Shown piece after piece: positions 55,495 through 64,000 of a DNA stretch of 64,000 nt. The position numbers were made by a program, and so were the translations under genes. How positions within the stretch are numbered: position 1 is the first letter of the stretch; the number at the start of each line of letters is the position of its first letter. This DNA comes from Argyresthia goedartella (Eukaryota; Arthropoda; Insecta; Lepidoptera; Argyresthiidae): assembly GCA_949825045.1 (NCBI GenBank), contig OX463818.1, positions 35,976,906-36,040,905 of the forward strand. Direction: 5' to 3'. Under the pieces are notes generated by a model, which did no database searches, was not told where the DNA came from, and saw nothing but the letters and a program-made list of their open reading frames with translations.

Positions 55495-55605
55495 GGAGGT
55501 AAAACAGGCCTTCTCCCACAGTGTAGGGAAAGGGCGAAAAATACCATTTGCTAAGCATATGTAAATATCTACAGTAATAAAGAAATGTTGACTTTGACTT
55601 TGGTC
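55495..55605 (+). repeat. LINE family A 3' end
   Basis: GGCCTTCTCCCACAGTG and GTAAATATCTACAGTAATAA then GACTTTGACTTTGG. Only about 110 bp, immediately after the SINE. Confidence 0.8.
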
Positions 55606-55607
55606 CT

Positions 55608-56470
55608 CAAACGACTAAAGTCCAAACGATCGGCGGGACCCGTCGGTATTCCGACGTATGTATATAGGGACATCGTACAGTACTAGCGGGACCACTTTTT
55701 CACATCTTTAACCTTAAACGCAGCGGTGTTTCCAAAACAATGGAAAACTACACGCGTGGTTCCCATAGCGAGAGGCGGGGCGAGATCAGCGATGGAGAGC
55801 TATAGACCTGCAGTGCAGTGGTGCTATCATCACCTGCATTAGTTTCGCGTTGGCCAAACAGAAAAGCGTACACGTTACAAGTTAATTCACGACTCGCAAA
55901 TGAACAGCTCAGTTTTAGGCAGCAGCACAGCACCACCGGCAACTTGCTCAACCTGATACTTGGTGGTTCAGGGGTACAGGTCGATGCCGCTAAATTCAAA
56001 AAAGCGTTTGATTTAGTAGATAATGCCATGTTGCTCAAAAAGTTGGCGTCCATAGGATGTATGCAAGCTACATGTCGGATAGGGAACAATTTGTAGAGTA
56101 TAGCGAACCCTAGTACACAAGGTCAGGCGTCAGGCGTCAGGCGTCAGTCAGAGGAGTAATGTTGGTCCTCTTGATTTACTAATTATGATCAAGGACTTTC
56201 CAAGGTTAGTTAGGGATGCTAGCTGTCTGCTCTTCGCGGACGACTTAAAGCTATTCCTAACCATACAGAACCCATCTGACTGCGAATAGTTACAGCGTGA
56301 CATCGACAGGGTAGCGCGGGGCCACCAGAACACTTGAGAACAGACTACAAGTAAACACATTAAAATGTGTAGCGATAACATTATCCAGAGCGCAAGCTCC
56401 CCTTCAATACAGCTACTTTGTCGTAGGATCGCTGAAAGAAATCAGAAGTACAGATTGGCTCGCCTATGTA
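55608..56470 (+). pseudogene. Heavily decayed non-LTR reverse transcriptase (family E)
   Basis: Three-frame reading yields RT landmarks in the correct order: KSKRSAGPVGIPTYVYRDIV, FPKQWKTTRVVPIARGGA, MESYRPA, LSFRQQHSTTGNLL, AKFKKAFDLVDNAMLLKKL and CLLFADDLKLFLTIQNPSDC (a FADD box in place of YADD). Many stops and frameshifts separate them. An in-place (GGCGTCA)n triplication sits at about 56126-56146. The KS.AGPDGIP .. FPxxWKxxRVVPI pattern points to a Jockey- or R1-like clade different from families A-C. Long dead. Confidence 0.7.
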
Positions 56471-56579
56471 GACGTGTTTTTTTTTCTTAATTTTTAGATG
56501 TATGTACATTTTGTTTTTGTGCAATTAAGTACTAGTATCACTGTGCGCTGTGGACCTCGCGAGTGACATTTTTTTTTAA

Positions 56580-56690
56580 TAACACATACAAAGTTATGAA
56601 AGCACCTGGTTACGTACATGGAGTATGAAAGTAGCCGCACCAATAACTTTGTAAACTTCATTTTGCAGTCTTAAACCCAAACTATCGACT
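56580..56690 (+). repeat. Piece of the GTAGCCGCACCAATAACTT repeat
   Basis: GCACCTGGTTACGTACATGG, GAAAGTAGCCGCACCAATAA and CTTTGTAAACTT match the right part of 4951-5060 and the arms of the 5407 MITE. Confidence 0.65.
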
Positions 56691-56826
56691 TTTCACTTAA
56701 ATTATATAGCCTGTTACTCGCACGGACTTTAAAATCAAACCACAGCTCATTTGTTTAAATCCGTCAAGCTGTTCGGACTGTAGCGGTTTTTCGAAAAAGC
56801 CCACCTCTCGCCATTTTCTAAAATTT

Positions 56827-57206
56827 CCAAAAACTGAATCGACAAACATATTAATACCTTTTATTTATCCAAAAACTGAATCGACAAACATATTAATACC
56901 TTTTATTTATCCAAAAACTGAATCGACAAACATATTAATACCTTTTATTTATCCAAAAACTGAATCGACAAACATATTAATACCTTTTATTTATCCAAAA
57001 ACTGAATCGACAAACATATTAATACCTTTTATTTATCCAAAAACTGAATCGACAAACATATTAATACCTTTTATTTATCCAAAAACTGAATCGACAAACA
57101 TATTAATACCTTTTATTTTTATCCAAAAACTAAATCGACAAACATATTAATACCTTTTATTTATCCAAAAACTGAATCGACAAACATATTAATACCTTTT
57201 ATTTAT
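56827..57206. repeat. Minisatellite, 42 bp x 9, nearly identical
   Basis: Each unit starts CCAAAAACTGAATCGACAAA and ends CCTTTTATTTAT. Nine units fill 380 bp; unit 7 has 2 extra Ts and unit 8 one substitution (CTAAATCG). Flanking sequence on the right (CTCACAAAAAATTGTGAGAA) is a 10-bp palindrome pair. Confidence 0.97.
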
Positions 57207-57305
57207 TGAACCAGCTCACAAAAAATTGTGAGAATCAGTTGAGAAAGGTGGCCTGTAGAGGATAACATCCGGACACAAATCCGCTTCGCTTTGTCAATAA
57301 GTGTA

Positions 57306-57415
57306 TCATCAAGCTTTTTCCCTTACGGAGTGGCAGAGGCAAAGTTGCGCCCACTCTTAGCCAGAAATGCAATGCTTTTTGCGTTACAGGGGGCTAGCCT
57401 ATCGCTGCAGCCAAC
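57306..57415 (+). repeat. Dispersed repeat, ACGGGGTGGCAG family
   Basis: TTCCCTTACGGAGTGGCAGA, AGTTGCGCCCACTCTTAGCC and GCGTTACAGGGGGCTAGCC. Same family and orientation as 14466-14595. Confidence 0.6.
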
Positions 57416-59294
57416 ATCTTTAGCTGGAAGTGCGCCGCGATTTGTATTTTTTGACATGTACCTATTTTCTATTTACACGTTGGTCAAACTGTCGTGTCGC
57501 GTCGTCCTTTTTGTAAAAGTTAATGGACACTTTCAATTACGCGGCACAGGAAGTTCCGCGATCGTTGTGAAGTTAGCTTTGTGACAACAGGAAGTCAACA
57601 CTCAAGTTTTAATTATCTTGAGCAGAGCCACCTCCGGCGAGGGATGATGACAGCACGGGGCGCGGTTTGTGGTCTCGAATAATAGCAAGTATCGTGTGAT
57701 AGGGACCAGGAGTTCAATATTGAGAAGGAGGTATGTCAAGAGCCGCTTCAATGCTGAAGTGTTTGCGAGGGTGCCTCGCGCTGCCGCCGTGGATGCGCAC
57801 CATGCGATGGATTCAAAATATTTACCAATTCCTCATCCCTCTCTAACGCCTCTTCAGTATGACGATAAGTGATTGTCGTTAAATAGTTTTAGAATTCTTA
57901 ACTTACATAGAATACAAGCAAATGTTTGACATTTAAATTGTATTACTACTAACAGAGGTAAAAACGTTCTGGGAATGCAAGACCTTCTTGGTATTCAAAT
58001 ACTACCTCGCTTACAAAAGGACGAGCTTCCGCGTATTTCTGCAGACCTGGTTTATTTTTCCGTTGCTTGTTGAAATAAGAAACGCGAAATAGTCAGCGGG
58101 CGTTAATTTAATTAGTTCGCAAGCAACTGCTGAGTTTTATTTCTGTTTTATACATAAATTGTAGAAAAAGTTTACACGAGTTCCCTTTCCGTTACAACGT
58201 TTGGGGGAAAAATGAAGACGAAACTTTTTCTTTGCAGGACTTGGAAAACAAAAGATAACATAAAGAAAACATCACACTAGATGGGTTAGGGTCTTTTTTT
58301 ACCTGCCTCCTGAGCTGCGGCAAGTTGTGCTAAGATTTCTAAATACATGTATTCATACGAAGTGTTAGTTTAGTTTATTTAGGATGCATGGGGCGAAATC
58401 GCATAATTTTGGGCACTTCCACAAAAAAACTGCTACTTCTGATTCAAAATTCTAACTTCAGCGTAACAAACGCTTGCAGATGACGCGCTGCTATTTGAGC
58501 CAGCACACAATCTACAAATCCCACTTGGCCCCGCTACATAACGCCCCTATTTCGGTTGCAATCTGCATTTTTAACAGCACTCCTCGTTAGTTGCGGATTT
58601 CACGAGTATATCTACCCGCTTGCAGTAAGCCACGTCTACCTATTTTGCGCCATTTCCCTGACACCTGATTGCTTTATTTCGCTTCGTACACTGTGATGTT
58701 ACCAGAAATGCAGAAACATAAACGCTGTCAAAGGCGTGCTCAGCACAATACATTTTCCGTGTCCGAGCGCGGTCATTCGCTTAGAAAGATACAGTCGACT
58801 GTGTGAAAATACAATTCGCTATATCGAGCGCACTCGGGCCAATTCATGCGGGAACAACATTTCAGAAGCACACTTGATAGCTTGATATGAATACTCGTAT
58901 AATAACTCACTTTTATGCTATCCTTGTAGGTCTTAATTCTCTCTTATTAACACTGAAAGCCACACGGCGATAGTGTAACTTTGCCTCACTCCAGGTGAGT
59001 TTGCCGGGGCTGGGCTAGCTTCTAGCCTTGAGGGACTATCGAGGAAAATTTGTCACAAAGTTACCTCGCCCATTATACGTGGAACTGCTCAGGACGCTAA
59101 TAAAAGCGGATACTATATACATTGCCTAACTACAATGGTATTTCAGAACTTACACTCTGTACCAGGTTGACATAGATAAAGTGTATGGAGTAAATATGAA
59201 AACTGTGTGTACAGCGAAAATCACTCAGACGCACTTTCACATTCAGATTTATAATCTTATTTCAGTAAGATTTTATTCCCTTTGACGCATAATA
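57416..59294. other. No gene seen
   Basis: The longest gene-free and repeat-poor stretch in the window. Short frames only; no paired arms recognised by eye. Confidence 0.4.
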
Positions 59295-60012
59295 TTAGGT
59301 ACTTACATATGAAATTGGCGTTTCGCCGTACTGGCCACTATGATCTCAAATATCTCCTCTATGGTTAGGAATTCCAAATTCAAATTTACACAGCTATTTA
59401 CTCATGTATTTGTATTTCTATAGTTATAATTCATTTGTTTTTTCCTCAATTGCTTTTTTTCTTGCGTCACTCAGCTTACAAAATGGAAAACTTGAAATAT
59501 CGCGTTAAGTACGAGTAAGAGTTCTACCGTGGCACCAGTGCTGCAGAAACGGCTCGAAGGATTAATGATGTGTATGGCGACGGTGCCGCAATAGAAAACA
59601 CAGTGCGTTTTTGGTTCCAACGTTTTCGTTCTGGAAATAGCGACGTGCAGAACAAGCCCCGTGGACGGCCGGAGACCAAAGTTGATAATGAAGAATTGAA
59701 GGCTATTGTGGAAGCGGATCCATCGCAAACCACGTCCGAGTTAGCTGCAGGCTGCGGTGTTAGTGATAAAACTGTTGTAATCCACTTGAAGCAAATTGGG
59801 AAGGAGAAAAAGCTTGAGATTTCTTAAATCTGGCCAGACGATTACGGCAGATGTCTATTGTCAGCAACTGCAAATCATGATGGAAAAGCTAGCTGCTAAA
59901 CAACCGAGTCTGGTCAATCGCTCTAGGCCACTGCTGCTTCATGATAACGCTAGACCACACACTGCACAACAGACGGCTACCACATTAGAAGAGCTTCAAT
60001 TGGAATGTCTAA

Positions 60013-61202
60013 TGCCCGGTTCCTATATTTAACGGATCGTCATCCGTAAAAGTAACTGTCCGTTTTTCCCTAACCAACTACGAGTCATTAATACCGTTCC
60101 ACAATTTACTTTCTGTACCTTTTACCTACGGACGTCCGTTGGTCATAGAGGTCATTGAAATACCGACGCGCCCTCTTCACTCAGAGATGTGCGTTTCGTT
60201 ATATGCAGAATTGAAATTTGTAATAAGATAAAGTTCAAGCCGATACAAATTAGATTTACATACGAATTGATCTTAGAGTTCTATAAACTTATGATGTTTA
60301 TTAGAGCTACACGAACGCAGGCATCTTCGTGACATATTTTTTTCCTTATCAAACTTAATAGAATGCATAGAATACATAACAAGGACGGAACGTTCATCGC
60401 GCGAAAAAGACATTTGACTCAACATTGACATCCATCAATTGAAATAAGTATACATATATCCTGCAAAAAGTTTGAGTCTTCTTCTAGTCGACAAATTCTT
60501 CAAAAAATACAAAGTGTATAATACATTTCAAACGACCAGGTTTGAAATGTATATTACGCCGGTGAGTACCTATCATCTTCCCATTTGATTTATCTACAAA
60601 TTTGTCTGCCGCCTAGAAGGCATGCAACGTTTTTGCCTCGGTACCTAAATCTTCATTCAGGGCTAAGACTCAGGGATATTTCTGTCGGTTCTTTCGTTCT
60701 AGTCGCTCCCTCATGGCTGAGGATCGTGACCGTCATGGTTGTTGGTACGGGGCTTGTTCAGTGATCTCCCATTTGTTCTGTCCTGGGCTGCATGTTTTGC
60801 CTATTATCTTCTGCTGAGTCAGTCTCGCTGGAGTTCGATATAATTTCGAACACTTCTCTGTCACTATCTGATGAACTGGTCATTTTAAATTCAAAATTAC
60901 AGCGAAAACAGTGAAATATAAAATTTAACCGACCGAAATTGAGGGGTAACCAAGTGACATTACGAATAGTTATCTGGAAAGTCTACTGACGTTTAAAATA
61001 TTTATAGGAACGCAACCAAGTGACATCTCCATGCAATACGCTTACGCTCCGTTGCCGGTAACCCTCCCATCCGTTAGTAGCCAGCCGTCGGTTGGTTGCA
61101 TAACGAGACGTTTGTTATAGGAACGGTTTTAGCTTACGCCTCGTAGAATTAACTACCATTCGTAACTAAAACGGATCGTTTTTTAAATATAGGAACCGGG
61201 CA
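60013..61202. mobile_element. Harbinger-like non-autonomous element, 1190 bp, TAA duplication
   Basis: Terminal inverted repeats TGCCCGGTTCCTATATTTAA (left) and the same 20 bp at the right end read inward. TAA at 60010-60012 and 61203-61205 is a 3-bp duplication of the TWA type typical of PIF/Harbinger. Removing it restores the mariner codons. Subterminal arms share AACGGATCG. No transposase frame is left. Confidence 0.8.
60758..60883 (-). CDS. Short acidic open frame inside the Harbinger-like element
   Basis: 41 codons: MTSSSDSDREVFEIISNSSE, rich in Ser, Asp and Glu, then NRQNMQPRTEQMGDH and a stop. It may be the remnant of an N-terminal exon of an element-encoded protein, or chance. No homologue recognised. 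Confidence 0.2.
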   Translation of the reverse strand: MTSSSDSDREVFEIISNSSETDSAEDNRQNMQPRTEQMGDH

Positions 61203-61510
61203 TAAGTCATCCACCGTACTCTCCGGACCTTGCTCCAACAGATTACCATTTTTTTTCGAAATTTGGATAACTTCTTGAAAGGGAAAAAATTAAACTCCGA
61301 TGGGGCAGTCCAAACCGCCTTTATAGATTTTATTGAGTCCCGTCCGAATATTTTATTAGTAAAGGGATCGAAGAACTACCTATGAGATGGCAAAAGTGTA
61401 TAGATAGCAATGATACATAATTTGATTAAATAAATATATTATATTAAAAAAAAAAATTACTTTATGTTCCTCCCATGCAAAACGCCAATTTCATATGTAA
61501 GGACCTAATA

Positions 61511-62332
61511 TAACGAGTAAGACACTTACCTAAACCGAGGGTTAGTAATAACAAGTATTAGTAAAAACAAGAGTATACCATGCTGTTTTTATGTGGTTCT
61601 ATCTAAAAAAAGAATAAGCATTCTGTTGAAATGAATAGAGAGAGAGAGGAATTTTAGTAAAAGTAAATAAAATATTATTCCAGGAAAAACTCTCCACCTA
61701 CCTTCATACATACCTCGAACGCCGCAACATAAAGAAATCACCAAGCCTACTCAAATGAAATGTTCTGCCTACTGAACCCTTTCCGTTATCTGTGCGGCCC
61801 CTCCCTATTTCCGATGTTTTACCGTGTATGAGAAATCGACACCATCCATTCGAGCTATTGTATGCGTCGCTACTCGCTGTCGTAAACTTAGACAGCTTTG
61901 ATATCTTTGAGATCCTGGTAGATGAAACTATCTCTGCAAACCAACTTTAGTTATTGTTCGAATTCGAATAAATAATATTCGTTTTCAATTCCAGTGTTTA
62001 TCCAACTTATCCGTTACACCCATGACAGGATCTATATCTACATCTAACAAGATATATCCCATCCTCGTCGCCACTGTTGGTATGTGCGAATGTGACACCG
62101 GTTGCTATTACACTGATCGTTTATTGGTCGTCTGTCGTAGGTCGATAAGATATAATAATATTATACGCGAGCAGCACCGTACAGGTACCAGTAACTCAGG
62201 AACCACGGACATAACAAAACTCATCCTTACTTCATGAGAAACCTAAGAATGGTCAATAGTTATTTGTGTCACAAGGGAGAAAAATGATGTATTTACGGCG
62301 AGGGCGGTTAATTGAATCCAGAGTGAAGGGAA
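61511..62332. other. No gene seen
   Basis: Includes a GAGAGAGAGAG run at 61639-61649 and otherwise plain AT-rich sequence. Confidence 0.4.
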
Positions 62333-62402
62333 GGATTCTACGATAGAATCCTGAGCGTAGCGAGGGATTCTAAGTTAGAATCCTGAGCGTAACGAAGGAT
62401 TC
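62333..62402. repeat. Tandem 32-bp unit x 2 plus a partial third, each with inverted repeat
   Basis: GGATTCTACGATAGAATCC and GGATTCTAAGTTAGAATCC, each followed by TGAGCGTAGCGA or TGAGCGTAACGA. GGATTCTA and TAGAATCC pair inside every unit. Confidence 0.85.
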
Positions 62403-62818
62403 AAGCGTTAACGCCCATGACGAAAATAATTTTGCTCCTGAATGACACATTTTCACACCACTATGAGGAAAATTTAAATAAAATGCTCTAAAAAAAAAAC
62501 TATAGTTTGAATTATAATTTCACCACTTTTACAGTATTTGAACAACGTAAACAAAACTTTTTTTTTATAATGGTGGATTGTGAAGGATTAGGGAAAGGTC
62601 ACCACAGATAAAATATTCCTGTGTACTTTTACCAATGTGTAAAAATAATCGAATCGAATATTACAATGGTTTCGGAAATTAATATTCATTATATCACAAT
62701 AACAGTCATCGATAGTTTTGATTTCAGTAAAACAAATAATTTATTTTGTTTTTTTTTTAATATTACGAAAAATTCATATAACGTTGTTGAAGTTAAAACT
62801 TGAAACATGTTCGTTTTA
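62403..62818. other. No gene seen
   Basis: AT-rich, with A8 and T9 runs near 62490 and 62560. Confidence 0.4.
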
Positions 62819-62990
62819 AATCGACTACGTCATCGTAGTCGATTGTAATGTAATTTCATAATTACATTCGATTATTTTAATCTGTGTTCAATTGGCACAT
62901 TGCGTAAATGTGCGAACAGAAAAGTATAGCATTTTGCTCCCTCTCGTCACTACGAGAAGTAAGTTTTGCTCCACTGAGCAAAACTTACTT
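62819..62990. repeat. Cluster of five short hairpins
   Basis: (1) AATCGACTACG/CGTAGTCGATT with loop TCAT, 62819-62844. (2) AATGTAATT/AATTACATT with loop TCAT, 62847-62868. (3) GCACATT/AATGTGC with loop GCGTA, 62895-62913, extended outward by GTTC/GAAC. (4) CTCGT/ACGAG with loop CACT, 62943-62956. (5) AAGTAAGTTTTGCTC/GAGCAAAACTTACTT with loop CACT, 62957-62990. Core stems are perfect. Confidence 0.85.
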
Positions 62991-63035
62991 TTCCGAATGA
63001 AAGGTGTGAAAAAGACTTTTGCCTATCCAGACTTT

Positions 63036-63131
63036 TTCTTCTCCCACCAATGTAGAGAAGAGGCAACAAATTACGTTTACTAACTATATGTAAATATTTA
63101 CAGTACTATAACATTTTGACTTTGACTTTCC
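63036..63131 (+). repeat. LINE family A 3' end
   Basis: CTTCTCCCACCAATGTAGAG, ACAAATTACGTTTACTAACT, then TATTTACAGTACTATAACAT and a TTTTGACTTTGACTTTCC tail. More diverged than the 55.5 kb copy. Confidence 0.75.
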
Positions 63132-64000
63132 AGTTGGACGAAAAAAAACAACAAAAACAGTTTCTTAAAGAATATTTTATGTCTTTAAGAGTAGCGAACA
63201 AAACTACTTTTAATTCATTAGAATATAATTATTATATAGTGTTATTAACTTTTCCTTGGACTCATTAACATGTATATTTACGCCTGATTTAAAATTTTCT
63301 ACCAGCCTAGACCCGACACTTCGCTAACCAACACGTGAAGATTCATAAGAAATTTAAAAACAATTACCCCCCAGTCATAACTATTCCCAACTTCCCCTAA
63401 GAAGTATTTACTTCAACATGTTTATTGGTATGAAAGAGTATATGAATATGAGTCTCCCTTGTTCATTTCACGATTCGTTCTGATAAAGTTTAGTTTGAAG
63501 TGTGTTTTAAGCAAACGAATGGATGACGTACAGTTTATCATTTACGTACACACATATGTTTTTTACAATTTTATAGTTTAAAAATGCGGTTACAATCAGC
63601 AGTATGACGACATTACCGTGTACGTATTTCATAGAAACGTCGATAATTCTACATAAGCGATACTAAAAGAGGCCCGAGCTCACATAAAATCCATTGGTAA
63701 TATAATAAACAAACTCGCTTATGGATTATTGGCTATGTTACTACTGCGCCCCCGCGCCGCCCGCCTTTATACTTCTCTTGCCGGATTTTACGCTACCGGC
63801 GTGTTTCTTTGCAATCTTGTCATATTCGAGAGACTCTTATTATGGCTTCTTTTGCTAAGTTAAGTAAACCGATCACAGGAACACTGATTAATTAATCAGT
63901 GTTATATAATTGGGTTTACCAGGAGCGCAAACAGGCGGTAGAGAGCGTGACGGATGACCGCGCCCGTATACCGTGTAATGGAACTGTCAGATCCCAGGGC
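63132..64000. other. No gene seen
   Basis: AT-rich to the right edge, with a GC patch at about 63748-63763 (GCGCCCCCGCGCCGCC). No supported frame or repeat pair. Confidence 0.4.

Larger units (their letters stand above)
59483..61420 (+). pseudogene. mariner transposase, DD34D, deleted and split
   Basis: Begins MENLKYRVKYE at 59483, then a TAA, then EFYRGTSAAETARRINDVYG and the HTH region (TVRFWFQRFRSGN, then SELAAGCGVSDKTVVIHLKQ). At about 59817 the text jumps from KKLE to FLKSGQTITADVYCQQL in another frame, so roughly 100 codons including the first catalytic Asp are missing. LLLHDNARPHTAQQTATTLE gives the second Asp. The Harbinger-like insertion follows LECL at 60012. After it, HPPYSPDLAPTDYHFF supplies the third Asp; 34 residues separate the two, giving DD34D. 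Several frameshifts follow. Non-functional. Confidence 0.88.
59295..61508 (+). mobile_element. mariner (DD34D) element, internally deleted and interrupted
   Basis: Ends read inward TTAGGTACTTACATATGAAA and TTAGGTCCTTACATATGAAA, then TTGGCGTTT. TA duplications lie at 59293-59294 and 61509-61510. Without the 1190-bp insertion and its 3-bp duplication the element is about 1.02 kb, shorter than the usual 1.3 kb, consistent with the deletion seen in the transposase. The ends resemble those of mellifera/capitata-type mariners as I recall them. Confidence 0.88.

Noticed and set aside
56827..57206. CRISPR array
   Set aside because: The 42-bp units are identical end to end; no spacers.

Overview
The window looks like repeat-rich, non-genic DNA from an insect nuclear genome, most likely a moth or butterfly (Lepidoptera). 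Evidence: low GC, transposase introns of about 100 bp with GT..AG ends, tRNA-headed SINEs, several non-LTR retrotransposon families with short 3' tail repeats, and dispersed repeats of a kind I associate with Lepidoptera (for example the GTCCGTCTGTCTGTC repeat and the ACGGGGTGGCAG repeat). I found no host protein gene, rRNA gene or tRNA gene that I can support. Essentially all recognisable coding sequence belongs to transposable elements.

Layout. 0-1.2 kb: minus-strand gag of a Ty3/gypsy-like LTR element running off the left edge. 1.2-9 kb: tandem repeats and at least five short inverted-repeat elements (MITEs or foldbacks). 9-15 kb: non-LTR retrotransposon remains, including a minus-strand RT gene at 10.2-12.3 kb and an RTE-like fragment at 14.6-15.0 kb. 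15.48-17.83 kb: a complete Tc1/mariner-superfamily element (DD35E) with TA target duplication, long terminal inverted repeats, one intron and an intact transposase. 18.76-20.07 kb: a second complete element of the maT type (DD37D), broken by one stop codon. About 20.1-29.4 kb: a nearly full-length CR1/L2-like LINE (coiled-coil/esterase-like ORF1, endonuclease/RT ORF2) split by a 3.47 kb Mutator-like element with 153-bp terminal repeats and an 8-bp target duplication. 30-31 kb: GC-rich palindromic minisatellite blocks. 35.5-37.1 kb: a Tc1 element (DD34E) with an intact 347-residue transposase. 41.9-47.2 kb: fragments of two LINE families. 48.3-52.0 kb: a pogo-like element whose decayed transposase carries a C-terminal PHD-type zinc finger. 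52.7-57.4 kb: minisatellites, SINEs and a very decayed RT. 59.3-61.5 kb: an internally deleted mariner (DD34D) interrupted by a 1.19 kb Harbinger-like insertion with TAA duplication. 62.3-63.1 kb: palindrome cluster and a LINE tail.

How the parts work together. The elements are independent selfish DNAs, often nested. Two nestings give relative ages: the Mutator-like element is younger than the LINE it splits, and the Harbinger-like insertion is younger than the mariner. Two transposases (16.0-17.1 kb and 35.8-36.8 kb) are uninterrupted and are the best candidates for recently active genes. One LINE family (20-29 kb) left at least five other fragments here, and a second (42-43 kb) left three. 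All calls come from reading the sequence; no database search was run.
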